Below are positions 8,221 through 17,123 of a DNA stretch of 64,000 nt, in pieces (position 1 is the stretch's first letter; every line of letters begins with the position of its first letter). The notes beneath the pieces were generated by a model. The model was not told the origin of the DNA and did not search any database. It was given only the letters and a program-made list of their open reading frames with translations. A program made the translations under genes and the position numbers. The stretch lies in assembly GCA_020721005.1 (NCBI GenBank), contig DYNP01000005.1, positions 124,001 to 188,000 on the forward strand. The letters run 5' to 3'. Source of the DNA: Thiomargarita sp. (GTDB taxonomy: Bacteria > Pseudomonadota > Gammaproteobacteria > Beggiatoales > Beggiatoaceae).

Positions 8221-10365
8221 ATGACTTCTACTGAAATGCTTGGATTGGGCATTGCCCTGATGTGTGCCATTGGAGCCTTGCTTTATGGCATTGTATCGGT
8301 GTTTTGGATTCTGAAAAAACCCGGTGGTAATGAGGAAATGCAAAGGATTGCGCTTGCGATTCAGGAAGGCGCTCAAGCCTACTTAAATCGTCAGTATATG
8401 ACTATCAGCTTGGTAGGTATCGTGATCCTGGTGATCATTGGCTTTGGATTGGGATGGTTGACCGCCATTGGTTTTGCCATTGGTGCGCTATGTTCTGCTG
8501 CTGCAGGATATATTGGAATGAACATTTCAGTGAGAGCCAATGTCCGCACGGCTCAGGCTGCCAGCGAGAGTTTAAATGCTGCTCTGAGTATCGCTTTTAA
8601 AGGGGGCGCCATTACCGGCTTATTGGTCGTCGGTTTGGGACTGTTGGGGGTGGCTGGGTATTATGCCTATTTGCTATATGCTAATCCCAACCCAGCTCAA
8701 TTGGTGGACTTAGCGCCCCTGATTGGTTTGGGATTTGGAGGTTCTCTCATCTCAATCTTCGCTCGGTTAGGAGGAGGGATTTTCACGAAAGGCGCTGATG
8801 TGGGAGCAGATTTAGTGGGTAAGGTGGAAGCCAATATCCCAGAAGATGATCCTCGTAACCCAGCTGTTATTGCAGACAATGTGGGAGACAACGTGGGAGA
8901 CTGCGCCGGTATGGCCGCTGACCTATTTGAAACCTATGCCGTTACGATCATTGCCACCATGTTAGTGGGTGGACTGACCTTTTACACGCTGAACCCAGAA
9001 ATTGCCAAAAATGCAGTACTTTTCCCCTTAGTCCTCGGGGGTGTCTCTATCATTGCCTCGATCATTGGTACGTTCTTCGTTGAAGCCAGAGAAGGGGGCA
9101 AAATCATGAATGCCTTGTATCGGGGACTCATTGTGGCAGCCGTGATTGCCGCCATCGCCTTTATCCCAGTCACCTGGTGGCTGATGGGAGGCATTGGAGA
9201 ACTGGTATTGAGAGGCGAAGGAGTTGCAGCCATTCACTATTCCTGGCTTAACATTTACTTTGCCTCTCTGGTGGGTCTGGCTCTGACTGCGATCCTGGTC
9301 GTTGTCACAGAATACTACACTGCTACAGAATACAGTCCAGTTCGGGACATTGCGGAAGCCTCTACCAAAGGACATGGAACCAATATTATCGCCGGTCTGG
9401 CGGTGTCTATGAAAGCCACGGCCCTGCCCGTCTTAGCCGTATGTGCCAGCATTGGCGCCTCCTACTATTTGGCTGGACTGTATGGAATTGCCATCGCCGC
9501 AACCGCCATGTTATCCATGACCGGAATTATTGTGGCTTTGGATGCTTATGGACCTATCACTGATAATGCCGGTGGTATCGCTGAAATGGCAGGCTTGGAC
9601 GAAAAAGTGCGCCGAATTACTGATCCATTAGACGCCGTTGGGAATACCACCAAAGCCGTGACTAAAGGATATGCCATTGGCTCTGCCGGATTGGCTGCCC
9701 TGGTCCTATTTGCCGATTATACTCATAAAATTGGAGAAGCTGCCCGGGAATCTGCAATTGCAGAAGGACTGGTTGGACAAGCCATTGAAGATGCAGTAAA
9801 AATGGCCAGCAGTTTTGATCTCTCCGATCCCTATGTCATCATCGGACTGTTCATTGGAGGCATGATTCCCTACCTATTTGGCGCTATGGCCATGGAAGCG
9901 GTCGGTCGTGCAGCCGGGGACATTGTCGAAGAAGTACGTCGTCAATTCCGAGAAATACCCGGCATCATGGAAAGAACTGCCAAACCAGACTATTCTCAAG
10001 CCGTGGACATGCTCACCAAATCGGCAATTAAAGAAATGTTCATTCCCGCCTTATTACCAGTCGTTGCTCCCATTCTCGTCGGTGTACTGTTGGGACCTAA
10101 GGCATTGGGTGGCTTACTTCTTGGCACCATCATCACCGGTCTCTTTGTCGCCATTTCCATGACTGCTGGAGGTGGAGCTTGGGACAATGCCAAAAAGTAC
10201 ATTGAAGACGGTAAACACGGTGGCAAGGGTTCGGACGCTCACAAAGCAGCAGTTACAGGTGACACAGTAGGAGATCCATATAAAGACACTGCAGGACCTG
10301 CCGTCAATCCGCTGATCAAGATCATCAATATTGTTGCTCTGTTGATCGTACCCTTCATTGTGTAA
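8221..10365 (+). CDS. hppA: Membrane-bound H+-translocating pyrophosphatase, K+-independent type
   Basis: Integral membrane pump (about 16 helices) that couples PPi hydrolysis to proton movement; run in reverse it makes PPi. Hallmarks: the substrate-binding motif [11 protein letters not shown], then [19 protein letters not shown] with the metal-binding aspartates, and the C-terminal [12 protein letters not shown] with [15 protein letters not shown]. The motif GNTTKA carries Lys where K+-dependent enzymes have Ala, which places it in the K+-independent, H+-pumping class. An ATG at 8200 is also in frame, but only the ATG at 8221 has an AAGGAG upstream, giving 714 residues, normal for the family. 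In sulfur lithoautotrophs the enzyme conserves energy from PPi released by biosynthesis or by sulfate-forming reactions. It stands alone. Confidence 0.95.
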   Translation: MTSTEMLGLGIALMCAIGALLYGIVSVFWILKKPGGNEEMQRIALAIQEGAQAYLNRQYMTISLVGIVILVIIGFGLGWLTAIGFAIGALCSAAAGYIGMNISVRANVRTAQAASESLNAALSIAFKGGAITGLLVVGLGLLGVAGYYAYLLYANPNPAQLVDLAPLIGLGFGGSLISIFARLGGGIFTKGADVGADLVGKVEANIPEDDPRNPAVIADNVGDNVGDCAGMAADLFETYAVTIIATMLVGGLTFYTLNPEIAKNAVLFPLVLGGVSIIASIIGTFFVEAREGGKIMNALYRGLIVAAVIAAIAFIPVTWWLMGGIGELVLRGEGVAAIHYSWLNIYFASLVGLALTAILVVVTEYYTATEYSPVRDIAEASTKGHGTNIIAGLAVSMKATALPVLAVCASIGASYYLAGLYGIAIAATAMLSMTGIIVALDAYGPITDNAGGIAEMAGLDEKVRRITDPLDAVGNTTKAVTKGYAIGSAGLAALVLFADYTHKIGEAARESAIAEGLVGQAIEDAVKMASSFDLSDPYVIIGLFIGGMIPYLFGAMAMEAVGRAAGDIVEEVRRQFREIPGIMERTAKPDYSQAVDMLTKSAIKEMFIPALLPVVAPILVGVLLGPKALGGLLLGTIITGLFVAISMTAGGGAWDNAKKYIEDGKHGGKGSDAHKAAVTGDTVGDPYKDTAGPAVNPLIKIINIVALLIVPFIV

Positions 10366-10525
10366 TTCCCCCTCTAGCAGTCAATAATTTAAACAATTCT
10401 TGACAAGCGTCTTCACTCCTCCTTAACCACAAGGAGGAGGCAAATTGCCCTGTCTTTATACATAAACTTCCAATTGTTACTCCTTAATTCGTGATCCTTC
10501 AAAAATGTCTCTACCCATTTACCTC

Positions 10526-10670
10526 GAACTCACATTAAAATGGAGTAGAAGCTTTAAGTGGAGTAGAGGCTTTAGCCGGTGACCTAACCCCTACCGGCTA
10601 AAGCCTCTACTCCAAGAATTAAGTCACTGGCTAAAGCCTCTACTCCAAAGTTCCAATGTAACGTGAGTTC
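10526..10670. mobile_element. Small palindromic element with GAACTCAC ends (MITE-like)
   Basis: A 145-bp element bounded by GAACTCACATTA (10526-10537) and the inverted TAACGTGAGTTC (10659-10670). The interior holds GGAGTAGAGGCTTTAGCC and its reverse complements around CGGTGACCTAACCCCTACCG, so the whole folds into a hairpin. It shares the GGCTTTAGCC core with loci at 6.5, 19 and 56 kb but has different outer ends. No target-site duplication is evident. Confidence 0.6.
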
Positions 10671-10758
10671 AATATCAATTTATAAGAAAATCAATATGTT
10701 GTTTTAAATCCGCAACAAAACTACAAATAATTCATTAAGTTATCATTTTATTTACTCC

Positions 10759-10830
10759 GAACTCACATTAAAATGGAGTAGAGGCTTTAAAATGGAGTAG
10801 AGGCTTTAGCCGGTGATCTAACTCCTACCG
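10759..10830. repeat. Solo left end of the GAACTCAC element
   Basis: GAACTCACATTAAAATGGAG at 10759 repeats the left end of the element at 10526, followed by a tandem GGAGTAGAGGCTTTA duplication and CGGTGATCTAACTCCTACCG. There is no matching right end. It lies about 110 bp upstream of the oxidoreductase operon and could carry or disturb its promoter. Confidence 0.6.
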
Positions 10831-10942
10831 ACCTTCCTTAAATCAATTCAAAAAACCCCCGTTTTCCTGCTCCCCTATTGTGTCCGATAACCCTTTGTGA
10901 CAAAATGCTCATCATAAAGAAAACAATTACGAGGAGACTCTG

Positions 10943-12028
10943 ATGATACGCTGGGGAATTATGGGTACTGGTTATGGGGCCACTCAGTTTGCCTTGGGAT
11001 TACAACATCTCCCCCAAGCCAGAATATGGGCAGTAGGATCACGTCAAGAAGAAACTGCCTACCGCTTTGCCAAGCACTTTGGTGCGCAATTTTACTACTC
11101 AAGTTACGAAAAACTGATGCGCGATCCAACAGTGGACATTATTTACATTGCCACCCCCAATGCCTTACATAAGGCACACTCTTTGCTCTGTTTGGAAGCC
11201 GGTAAGGCAGTGCTGTGCGAAAAACCATTTGCCCTCAACGCCCAACAAGCGCAAGAAGTGGTCACTTTTGCCAGACGTCAGCGCCTATTTTGTATGGAAG
11301 CCATGTGGATGCGCTTTATCCCAGCCATACAACACGCCGTGCATTTGATAAAAACCGGCACCATTGGGCAACCTTATCTGATGATCGCTAATTTGGGGAT
11401 GCGCTTGGCCTTCAACGAACGAGGCCGCCATTTTAATCCCTATTTGGGAGGCGGATCTTTATTGGATTTGGGAATTTATCCCATTTCCTTGGCCCATCAG
11501 TTGTGGGGACCACCCCAAACGGTTAGCGGATATATGGACATGGGTACCACCCAAGTTGACGAACAAAGTCATTTATTACTCCACTACCCCAATCAGCTTA
11601 CAGCTCAACTCAGTTGCAGCTATCTGACCCATTTGCCCAATGAAGCCCTGATCATGGGAAGCTGCGGCATGTTGCGCATTCAAGCCCCCTTATACCGTCC
11701 TTCCCGACTGTCCATCAGTCACTTTACGGATACTCCAGCCCCTACAGTATCTTTAGAAGAAGATTGGAAGGCGGGACTGAAAAAAGTGGAATGGATCAAG
11801 CGTATGTACGAGCACCACTTTTCCCCTTGGTGGCATAAACCACACACTGAAACTATACCTTATTTGGGGAATGGTTACCACTATGAAGCTCAAGCGGTCA
11901 TCGACAGTTTACAAAAGGGAGAATTGGAAAATAGCATCATGCCTTTAGATGAGACTGTACAAACTTTAGAAACTCTGGATAAACTGCGCGCTCAAGCCCA
12001 ATTTAAATACCCCAGCGAGGAAAACTGA
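10943..12028 (+). CDS. Gfo/Idh/MocA-family NAD(P)-dependent oxidoreductase
   Basis: Predicted soluble sugar or cyclitol dehydrogenase. The N-terminal Rossmann domain begins GIMGTGYGATQFA (about residues 5-17), and CEKPFALN (about 93-100) is the family EKP motif with the catalytic Lys. The C-terminal alpha/beta domain includes GGGSLLDLGIYPISLA, where the Asp/His-type substrate residues normally sit. Length 361 matches the family. The ATG has GAGGAG about 9 nt upstream. First gene of a run of three (two oxidoreductases and a glycosyltransferase), suggesting synthesis of an unusual sugar for a glycan. Exact substrate unknown. Confidence 0.9.
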   Translation: MIRWGIMGTGYGATQFALGLQHLPQARIWAVGSRQEETAYRFAKHFGAQFYYSSYEKLMRDPTVDIIYIATPNALHKAHSLLCLEAGKAVLCEKPFALNAQQAQEVVTFARRQRLFCMEAMWMRFIPAIQHAVHLIKTGTIGQPYLMIANLGMRLAFNERGRHFNPYLGGGSLLDLGIYPISLAHQLWGPPQTVSGYMDMGTTQVDEQSHLLLHYPNQLTAQLSCSYLTHLPNEALIMGSCGMLRIQAPLYRPSRLSISHFTDTPAPTVSLEEDWKAGLKKVEWIKRMYEHHFSPWWHKPHTETIPYLGNGYHYEAQAVIDSLQKGELENSIMPLDETVQTLETLDKLRAQAQFKYPSEEN

Positions 12029-12065
12029 TGCACCTATTTTGGCACTCAACAATCGGGGAATCATG

Positions 12066-13244
12066 ATGAAAACAGGTATCGCCTTTGTAGGCTGTGGATT
12101 TGTTGCCGACTACTATTTTGAAACCCTCAAAAATCATCCCCACTTGGAATTAAGAGGGGTCATGGATCGTCGTCCTGAACGGGCTCAACAATTTGCTCAC
12201 TGCTATCAAGTTCCCATTTATCCTGATTTGCCCACCCTGCTCGCTGATCCCAAAGTAGATATTGTCGTCAACCTCACCAATCCCAGCAGTCACTTTGAAG
12301 TCTCAAAACAAGCTCTGGATGCTGGTAAACACGTCTATTCTGAAAAACCTTTGGCCCCAGTATTTACAGAAGCCAAAACGTTAGTCGCTCTCGCCAAAGA
12401 CCGTGGGCTGTTACTGAGCGGCGCCCCCTGTGGTCTATTGGGAGAAACTGCCCAAACTCTTTGGCAGGCTCTTTGCAAAGAAGAAATTGGCCAAGTGCGC
12501 TTGGTCTATGCTGAAATTGATGACGGTCTCATCCATTTGGAACAACCTCACCGTTGGATCAGCAAATCTGGCGCCCCCTGGCCCTATCAAGATGAATTTG
12601 AAGTGGGTTGCACTTTGGAACATGCTGGCTATTATCTCACCTGGTTTCCCGCCTTTTTCGGTCCCGCCCAACAAGTTACAGCCTTTTCTGCCTGCCTCAT
12701 TCCCAATAAACAAGTCATGGAGACTGAACCCTTACAAGTTACCACTCCGGATTTTTCAGTGGCCTGCATTACCTTTGCCTCGGGAGTGGTGGCCCGTTTA
12801 ACTTGCAGCATTGTCGGTCCCTATAACCATGCCTTGCAAATTGTCGGCGACAAAGGTCTCCTGTCCATTGACGAGTGTTGGAACTACTATGCCCCGGTCT
12901 ATCTTCACAAATATTCCAAATTGGGCTTTCGCGTCGAAAAATATCCATTGTTCAGAAAATACCCCCTTCTAAAATCCCTGTTGGGACTAACCCCTCGAGA
13001 ATATCCACTGGTTAAAAAACCCAGTCTCAAATTACGCAATCTGCGACATTATCAGGATTTTTCAAGAGGAGTTGGAGACATGGCTCACGCTTTACAAAAC
13101 CAACGAGCCCCTTATTTACCTGCTGAATATGTGTTACATGTCAACGAGTTAGTATTGGCCATTCAAGCAGCTTTATCTACCCAAGCCCCTTATCAATTGA
13201 CCACCACCTTTTCCCCACTGTTCCCATTGTCTCCACCGGCGTAA
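12066..13244 (+). CDS. Gfo/Idh/MocA-family oxidoreductase, second copy
   Basis: A second, divergent member of the same family: MKTGIAFVGCGFVADYYF opens the Rossmann domain, YSEKPLAP gives the EKP motif, and a central GCTLEHAGYYLTWF region follows. An upstream TTG at 12039 is in frame, but ATG at 12066 sits 5 nt after GGGGAA and begins directly at the Rossmann fold, giving 393 residues. The C-terminal part (about 270-390) has a basic stretch, YPLFRKYPLLKSLLG, which may contact a membrane or nucleotide-sugar substrate. It follows the first oxidoreductase by 37 nt and precedes the glycosyltransferase by 2 nt, so the three are very probably cotranscribed. Confidence 0.88.
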   Translation: MKTGIAFVGCGFVADYYFETLKNHPHLELRGVMDRRPERAQQFAHCYQVPIYPDLPTLLADPKVDIVVNLTNPSSHFEVSKQALDAGKHVYSEKPLAPVFTEAKTLVALAKDRGLLLSGAPCGLLGETAQTLWQALCKEEIGQVRLVYAEIDDGLIHLEQPHRWISKSGAPWPYQDEFEVGCTLEHAGYYLTWFPAFFGPAQQVTAFSACLIPNKQVMETEPLQVTTPDFSVACITFASGVVARLTCSIVGPYNHALQIVGDKGLLSIDECWNYYAPVYLHKYSKLGFRVEKYPLFRKYPLLKSLLGLTPREYPLVKKPSLKLRNLRHYQDFSRGVGDMAHALQNQRAPYLPAEYVLHVNELVLAIQAALSTQAPYQLTTTFSPLFPLSPPA

Positions 13245-13246
13245 AC

Positions 13247-14518
13247 ATGTCTCCCCCTCGGCTGCTGTTATCTGCCTATCAATGTGCTCCTGAAGGAGGA
13301 TCGGTCTCCCATATTGGTTGGGAATGGTATTCCCGCCTGGCGCGACACCTACCAACCACTCTGGTCACTCACATCAGAAATCGAGACGCCCTGCTACAAG
13401 CTGGTGCCCCTCTGCCCAATTCTGAACTCCTATTTATCGACACCGAATGGTTCATTCGTCCCTTGCTCAGAGGCAGTCGTAAGTTATTCTTCCACACTCA
13501 ATATCCTGTAGCCTTACTGTCCTTTGCCGACTTTTACCTCTATGATTGGTTGGCAGTCAACCAACTGTTGCAACAACAACAACAAGGCAAGCGGTGGGAC
13601 TTAATTCACCAAGTCACTCCAGTTTCTCCTAAATCCGCCACACGACTACATCGCCTGCACAACCCTCTGATTTTGGGACCTTGGAATGGAGGTTTGACAG
13701 TCTCTTGGGCCTTCCCTAAAATTATTCTACAAGATTTCAACTGGTTATATCCCTGTCGTTACCTGGGCAGTCTCGTGGACTGGTCATGGCAAAGCACTCG
13801 TCAAGCCCACTTGATCCTGACTGCAACCCGGGCTACTTTAAACAGTGTTCCCAAAGCTTACCATTCCCACTGCCACCCATTTTTGGAAAATGGAGTTGAT
13901 TTACAAACATTTAAACCAGCCCCCTGGCCAACATTCCCCTCGGCTCAACAGCCTCTGCAAATTCTATTTGTCGGGCGGCTGGTAGCGTTCAAAGGTCTGG
14001 ATCTGTTATTACAGGCCTTGGCTATTTTAAAACAACAACGCCCCTTGCACTTGTCCATTGTGGGCTCTGGTCCCTTAGAAAAACGCTGGAAGAAACTGGC
14101 AATTACCCTTGGACTTTCGGAAAATGTCACCTGGCAAGGACAATTGAAACTGGCCGGAGTGGTGGAACAATTGCATCAAAGTCATGTGCTCTGCCTGCCC
14201 TCTGTGCGAGAATCTGGAGGATCTATTTTAATTGAAGCCATGGCCTGTGCCAGACCTGTGATTGCCATCGACCATGGCGGCCCAGCTGAATTGATCGATG
14301 CCAATATAGGACAATTGTTACCTGCTACTGGAGGTAAAACAGTGATTGAAGCCCTGATCATCAGCCTCAACTCACTGTTTGAACACCCTGAGATTTGGAA
14401 ACAACGTGGAGAAATGGGTAGACAGCGAGCAGAGCAATACTACGACTGGGAAATTCGGGTCAACAAAATGTTGACAATTTACCAAAATATTCTTGAAAAC
14501 AAGTCCACCTTGAGTTAA
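13247..14518 (+). CDS. GT4-type (GT-B fold) glycosyltransferase
   Basis: Transfers a sugar from a nucleotide-sugar donor, likely to a glycan or small acceptor. N-terminal acceptor domain begins LLLSAYQCAPEGGSVSHIGWEW, with the glycine-rich loop after beta-1. The donor-binding domain starts about residue 235 with ILFVGRLVAFKGLDLLLQAL and contains SIVGSGPLEKRW, then VRESGGSILIEAMACARPVIA, where the E-x7-E motif lies, and DHGGPAELI. Length 423 is usual. No membrane segment. Starts 2 nt after the stop of the second oxidoreductase, implying tight coupling; together they may make and attach one modified sugar. Confidence 0.9.
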   Translation: MSPPRLLLSAYQCAPEGGSVSHIGWEWYSRLARHLPTTLVTHIRNRDALLQAGAPLPNSELLFIDTEWFIRPLLRGSRKLFFHTQYPVALLSFADFYLYDWLAVNQLLQQQQQGKRWDLIHQVTPVSPKSATRLHRLHNPLILGPWNGGLTVSWAFPKIILQDFNWLYPCRYLGSLVDWSWQSTRQAHLILTATRATLNSVPKAYHSHCHPFLENGVDLQTFKPAPWPTFPSAQQPLQILFVGRLVAFKGLDLLLQALAILKQQRPLHLSIVGSGPLEKRWKKLAITLGLSENVTWQGQLKLAGVVEQLHQSHVLCLPSVRESGGSILIEAMACARPVIAIDHGGPAELIDANIGQLLPATGGKTVIEALIISLNSLFEHPEIWKQRGEMGRQRAEQYYDWEIRVNKMLTIYQNILENKSTLS

Positions 14519-14754
14519 ACTCATTCAGTCTTCCTTATAAAGACCTGACCCCGGCTAAACTCATGACCGGCTGTTGAGTAAACTCCTCACCCCCACCTTT
14601 TACCTTAAAGTAGTGTAGGAGAACCCGCTTAGCTTCGCGTTAGCCCCCCAAACTCATGAATAAAACTGCTTGGCGAGGTATATTGAATTCCGTGCGGCAT
14701 GAAACCCCTTCGTTTAGCCTACCCGTTTGCAGATGCGCTTATTAGACTGATTGA

Positions 14755-15090
14755 TTGCCATCAGTGATAAAATTTATCAAAACAGCGGTTAATCCTAAAA
14801 GACTCAATGTCATCGGCTCTATCCAAGCCGATTTGACGCGGGAAATTTTAGAATCCATGATCTGTAAAATGCAGGAGGGTCAGTTTGACTGGGAAAAAGC
14901 ACGTCAAAATGATGGCTACATTGAAATTTGGGAAATTAGAGGCCGCCGCTACTTAGCTAACGGTAATCACCGCTATCATGCTGCAGAGGTCGTGGGCATT
15001 GAAATCCCCGGGGGGCAGGTTATCATCATCAATAAAGGCAAGATCGAAGTCCCCACCTTTCTACGCAAAAACATGAATATTATCGACTGA
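14755..15090 (+). CDS. Small protein with ParB-like GNHR motif, function unknown
   Basis: A 111-residue protein not recognised with certainty. The segment RYLANGNHRYHAAEVVGIEIP resembles the D/N-G-N-H-R motif of ParB/sulfiredoxin-fold domains, which bind or hydrolyse nucleotides. A TTG at 14755 directly follows an in-frame stop, and a GTG at 14764 is an equally weak alternative; neither has a good ribosome-binding site. It is the first of three small genes with no obvious pathway link between the sugar operon and an MBL hydrolase. It could be a fragment of a larger polymorphic-toxin-type protein or a real small gene. Confidence 0.45.
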   Translation: MPSVIKFIKTAVNPKRLNVIGSIQADLTREILESMICKMQEGQFDWEKARQNDGYIEIWEIRGRRYLANGNHRYHAAEVVGIEIPGGQVIIINKGKIEVPTFLRKNMNIID

Positions 15091-15226
15091 ACCACCCCGC
15101 TCAACATCTTTCCTTTCACCAACTATCCTACTTTGGGATAACCTCCACACTCACAAGCCTGGTTTTTCGACAGACCAGGATCATTTCTTCCTGAGTTCTT
15201 TAACAAGGGAAGTCACCGCTTGCTCT

Positions 15227-15646
15227 ATGAAATGTCGAATTGCTTTCGATTTAGATGAAACCCTGGGGACTGCAATAACCGACTCTAACTCGATCATTGG
15301 CTTTAATATCAGGGAAGGTTGTATAGAGCTTCTGAATGAACTTGAAAACCAGTACCAACTGATTCTTTGGAGTGTCAGTCAAAGAATCTACCTCAATAAA
15401 GTTCTCGATTTTGGTCTAGATGCCTACTTTTCCGAAACCTATTCTTGGGATGATATTCCCGAATCTTGGAAAGACATTCGTAAAATCAATGTCAAATACC
15501 TGATCGATGACAATCACTATCATCGGGAAATGGCTCGGCGCAATCGACTCGAACATCACTACATCATTGTCCCTCCTTATGGTAGTCAAGAAGATAACTA
15601 TGATCCCTTGTTATGGACCAAAATTATAAAAACCGTTTTATTATGA
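15227..15646 (+). CDS. HAD-superfamily phosphatase-like protein (FCP1/NIF-like)
   Basis: A 139-residue minimal HAD fold. Motif I is FDLDETLG (residues 7-14, nucleophile D8, acid/base D10). Motif II would be the Ser in LWSVSQR. Motif III/IV is K (DIRKINVKY) followed by LIDDN with the metal-binding Asp pair. There is no cap domain, as in FCP1/NIF-type members that act on large substrates. It is 136 nt after the ParB-like gene and 27 nt before the next gene. Substrate unknown. Confidence 0.65.
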   Translation: MKCRIAFDLDETLGTAITDSNSIIGFNIREGCIELLNELENQYQLILWSVSQRIYLNKVLDFGLDAYFSETYSWDDIPESWKDIRKINVKYLIDDNHYHREMARRNRLEHHYIIVPPYGSQEDNYDPLLWTKIIKTVLL

Positions 15647-15673
15647 CTCAATCAACTCACTCCTAATGGAATT

Positions 15674-16309
15674 ATGAAGATCAACACAGTAGAACTTAAC
15701 TTACTCTCTACTTGTCAACAGTCCATTGAAGTCAAAAAGAATTTAATCAGACGTCTTGCCAAAACCCTTAGCTTAGAGCCCCAACACCTGTTTTATCAAT
15801 GGCTACTGGGCAAAATACCTCAACATGGCTATTTGTTAGACCGAAAATGGAAATATTTCTTCCACGGATTTGAATGTGACCTGCGTCAAACTGCCACTGG
15901 ACAATTCATCCGCATTGAATTTGGTCCCGGGGGACGAACCGACACTTTTACCGACTGGGGAATTTATAAATACCTGTCTTCCAGTTATCCCAACTGGCTA
16001 ACCACCCCTGAAGTTGAACATTATTTCTCTCAATCCAATTCCCGCCTCGATGCCTATCAAAAAATCAGCTTTCTTGTCAATAAATTACACGCTTTAAAAC
16101 TCATTGGTCCCGTTGCCCCGGAACTCAATGAAATCTACACTCATTACCAATTGCCCAACGCCACCCATTTAGAATCTCACGTTAAACTGCCCAAAACCTT
16201 CCCCGAGAAAAAATACTTTGATACTCGAGTTTGTAATCGCCTGATCATCACTCCAGAAGGCTGGCAAATCTTAACCAAACACCCCAGTGATACGGTATTA
16301 ACCGACTGA
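15674..16309 (+). CDS. Hypothetical protein with WKYFFHGFECDL segment
   Basis: A 211-residue soluble protein with no membrane segments. The central segment YLLDRKWKYFFHGFECDL followed by IRIEFGPGGRTDTFTDWG is strongly patterned and may belong to a DUF family found near polymorphic toxins (DUF6896 is my best guess, unverified). The C-terminal third has helices and an LIITPEGWQIL stretch resembling a small winged-helix end. It lies 27 nt after the HAD gene in the same direction, so the two probably share a transcript. Confidence 0.5.
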   Translation: MKINTVELNLLSTCQQSIEVKKNLIRRLAKTLSLEPQHLFYQWLLGKIPQHGYLLDRKWKYFFHGFECDLRQTATGQFIRIEFGPGGRTDTFTDWGIYKYLSSSYPNWLTTPEVEHYFSQSNSRLDAYQKISFLVNKLHALKLIGPVAPELNEIYTHYQLPNATHLESHVKLPKTFPEKKYFDTRVCNRLIITPEGWQILTKHPSDTVLTD

Positions 16310-16355
16310 TATCTCCCCATTTTTCACCAATTTCACTGCCATCAAGGACATGCTC

Positions 16356-16988
16356 ATGCTGCATACCCTAATACTTGGTCCCATGGACAATTTTGTATAT
16401 ATTATTTCCGATCCTTATACTCAATATGCAGCAATCGTAGATCCCAGCTGGGACGCAGGCAGCATTCTAAAATTTCTACAAATTCAAGCACTTACTCTCA
16501 CCGACATTTTACTTACTCACAGTCACTATGACCATTGTAATGCACTACAGCCGGTAATACATTCCATTCCCAAAGCCAGAATTCACATTTCTCGGGCCGA
16601 AGCCGAATTTTGGGGAAATGCCCCAGCCCAATGTATCTTACATGAAGAAGGCGATGTAATTCCCGTCGGCATCCTCAAAGTTACCGTTTTACACACCCCA
16701 GGCCACACCCCGGGCTCTGTGTGCTACCAAATGGACAACTATTTGTTTACCGGAGATACTTTGTTTATCAATGGTTGTGGTCGCTGCGATTTAGAAGGAG
16801 GAGACCCTCAACAAATGCATGCCAGTTTACAAAGATTGGCCCGCTTGCCGCCTGATCTATTTGTATGTGCTGGACACGATTACGGTCCCCAACCCATGAC
16901 CACACTTGCAGAACAAGTGGCCACCAATCCCTTCTTAAAAATTTCTCAATTAAATGACTTTATCAAATATCGCCAATCCCCATTTTAA
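16356..16988 (+). CDS. Metallo-beta-lactamase-fold hydrolase (glyoxalase II-like)
   Basis: Predicted Zn/Fe-dependent hydrolase or persulfide dioxygenase-like enzyme. Metal motifs: THSHYDH (THxHxDH, about residues 54-60), HTPGHTPGS with the third ligand His, FTGDTLF with the bridging Asp, and CAGHDYGP with the last His. At 210 residues it is shorter than true hydroxyacylglutathione hydrolases (about 250), fitting the YcbL/GloC-like small class. ATG 16350 is also in frame, but ATG 16356 lies 7 nt after AAGGA and is preferred. Thioester or persulfide substrates would both make sense in a sulfur oxidiser; sequence alone does not decide. Confidence 0.85.
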   Translation: MLHTLILGPMDNFVYIISDPYTQYAAIVDPSWDAGSILKFLQIQALTLTDILLTHSHYDHCNALQPVIHSIPKARIHISRAEAEFWGNAPAQCILHEEGDVIPVGILKVTVLHTPGHTPGSVCYQMDNYLFTGDTLFINGCGRCDLEGGDPQQMHASLQRLARLPPDLFVCAGHDYGPQPMTTLAEQVATNPFLKISQLNDFIKYRQSPF

Positions 16989-17022
16989 ACGGTAAACGAT
17001 AAATCTTTGTGGCGAATCATGA

Positions 17023-17052
17023 TTGACAACCAATCTATCTTTTAGATATAAT
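17023..17052 (+). promoter_or_regulatory. Perfect-consensus sigma70 promoter with no gene downstream
   Basis: TTGACA at 17023-17028 and TATAAT at 17047-17052, spacing 18 bp: both boxes match consensus exactly. Transcription would start near 17059 and run toward the 3' end of the convergent ATPase gene. There is no protein start on this strand before that gene, so it points to a small or antisense RNA. Confidence 0.65.
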
Positions 17053-17058
17053 AGCAGC

Positions 17059-17118
17059 TTGGCAGGATGGGCTGACCAACAGGAAGCCCATCAATCTCAG
17101 TATCGAACTGAGACTATA
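17059..17118 (+). ncRNA. Candidate small RNA with two stem-loops and CAGGA motifs
   Basis: Downstream of the consensus promoter, GATGGGCT/AGCCCATC pairs perfectly (17066-17073 with 17085-17092) around an 11-nt loop ending ACAGGA. A second perfect 7-bp stem TCTCAGT/ACTGAGA lies at 17095-17113. CAGGA occurs three times (17063, 17080 and about 17124), a pattern seen in CsrA/RsmA-binding RNAs. No T-tract terminator is visible, so the 3' end is unknown. The hairpins could instead be the 3' end of the opposing ATPase transcript. Confidence 0.35.
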
Positions 17119-17123
17119 TAAAC

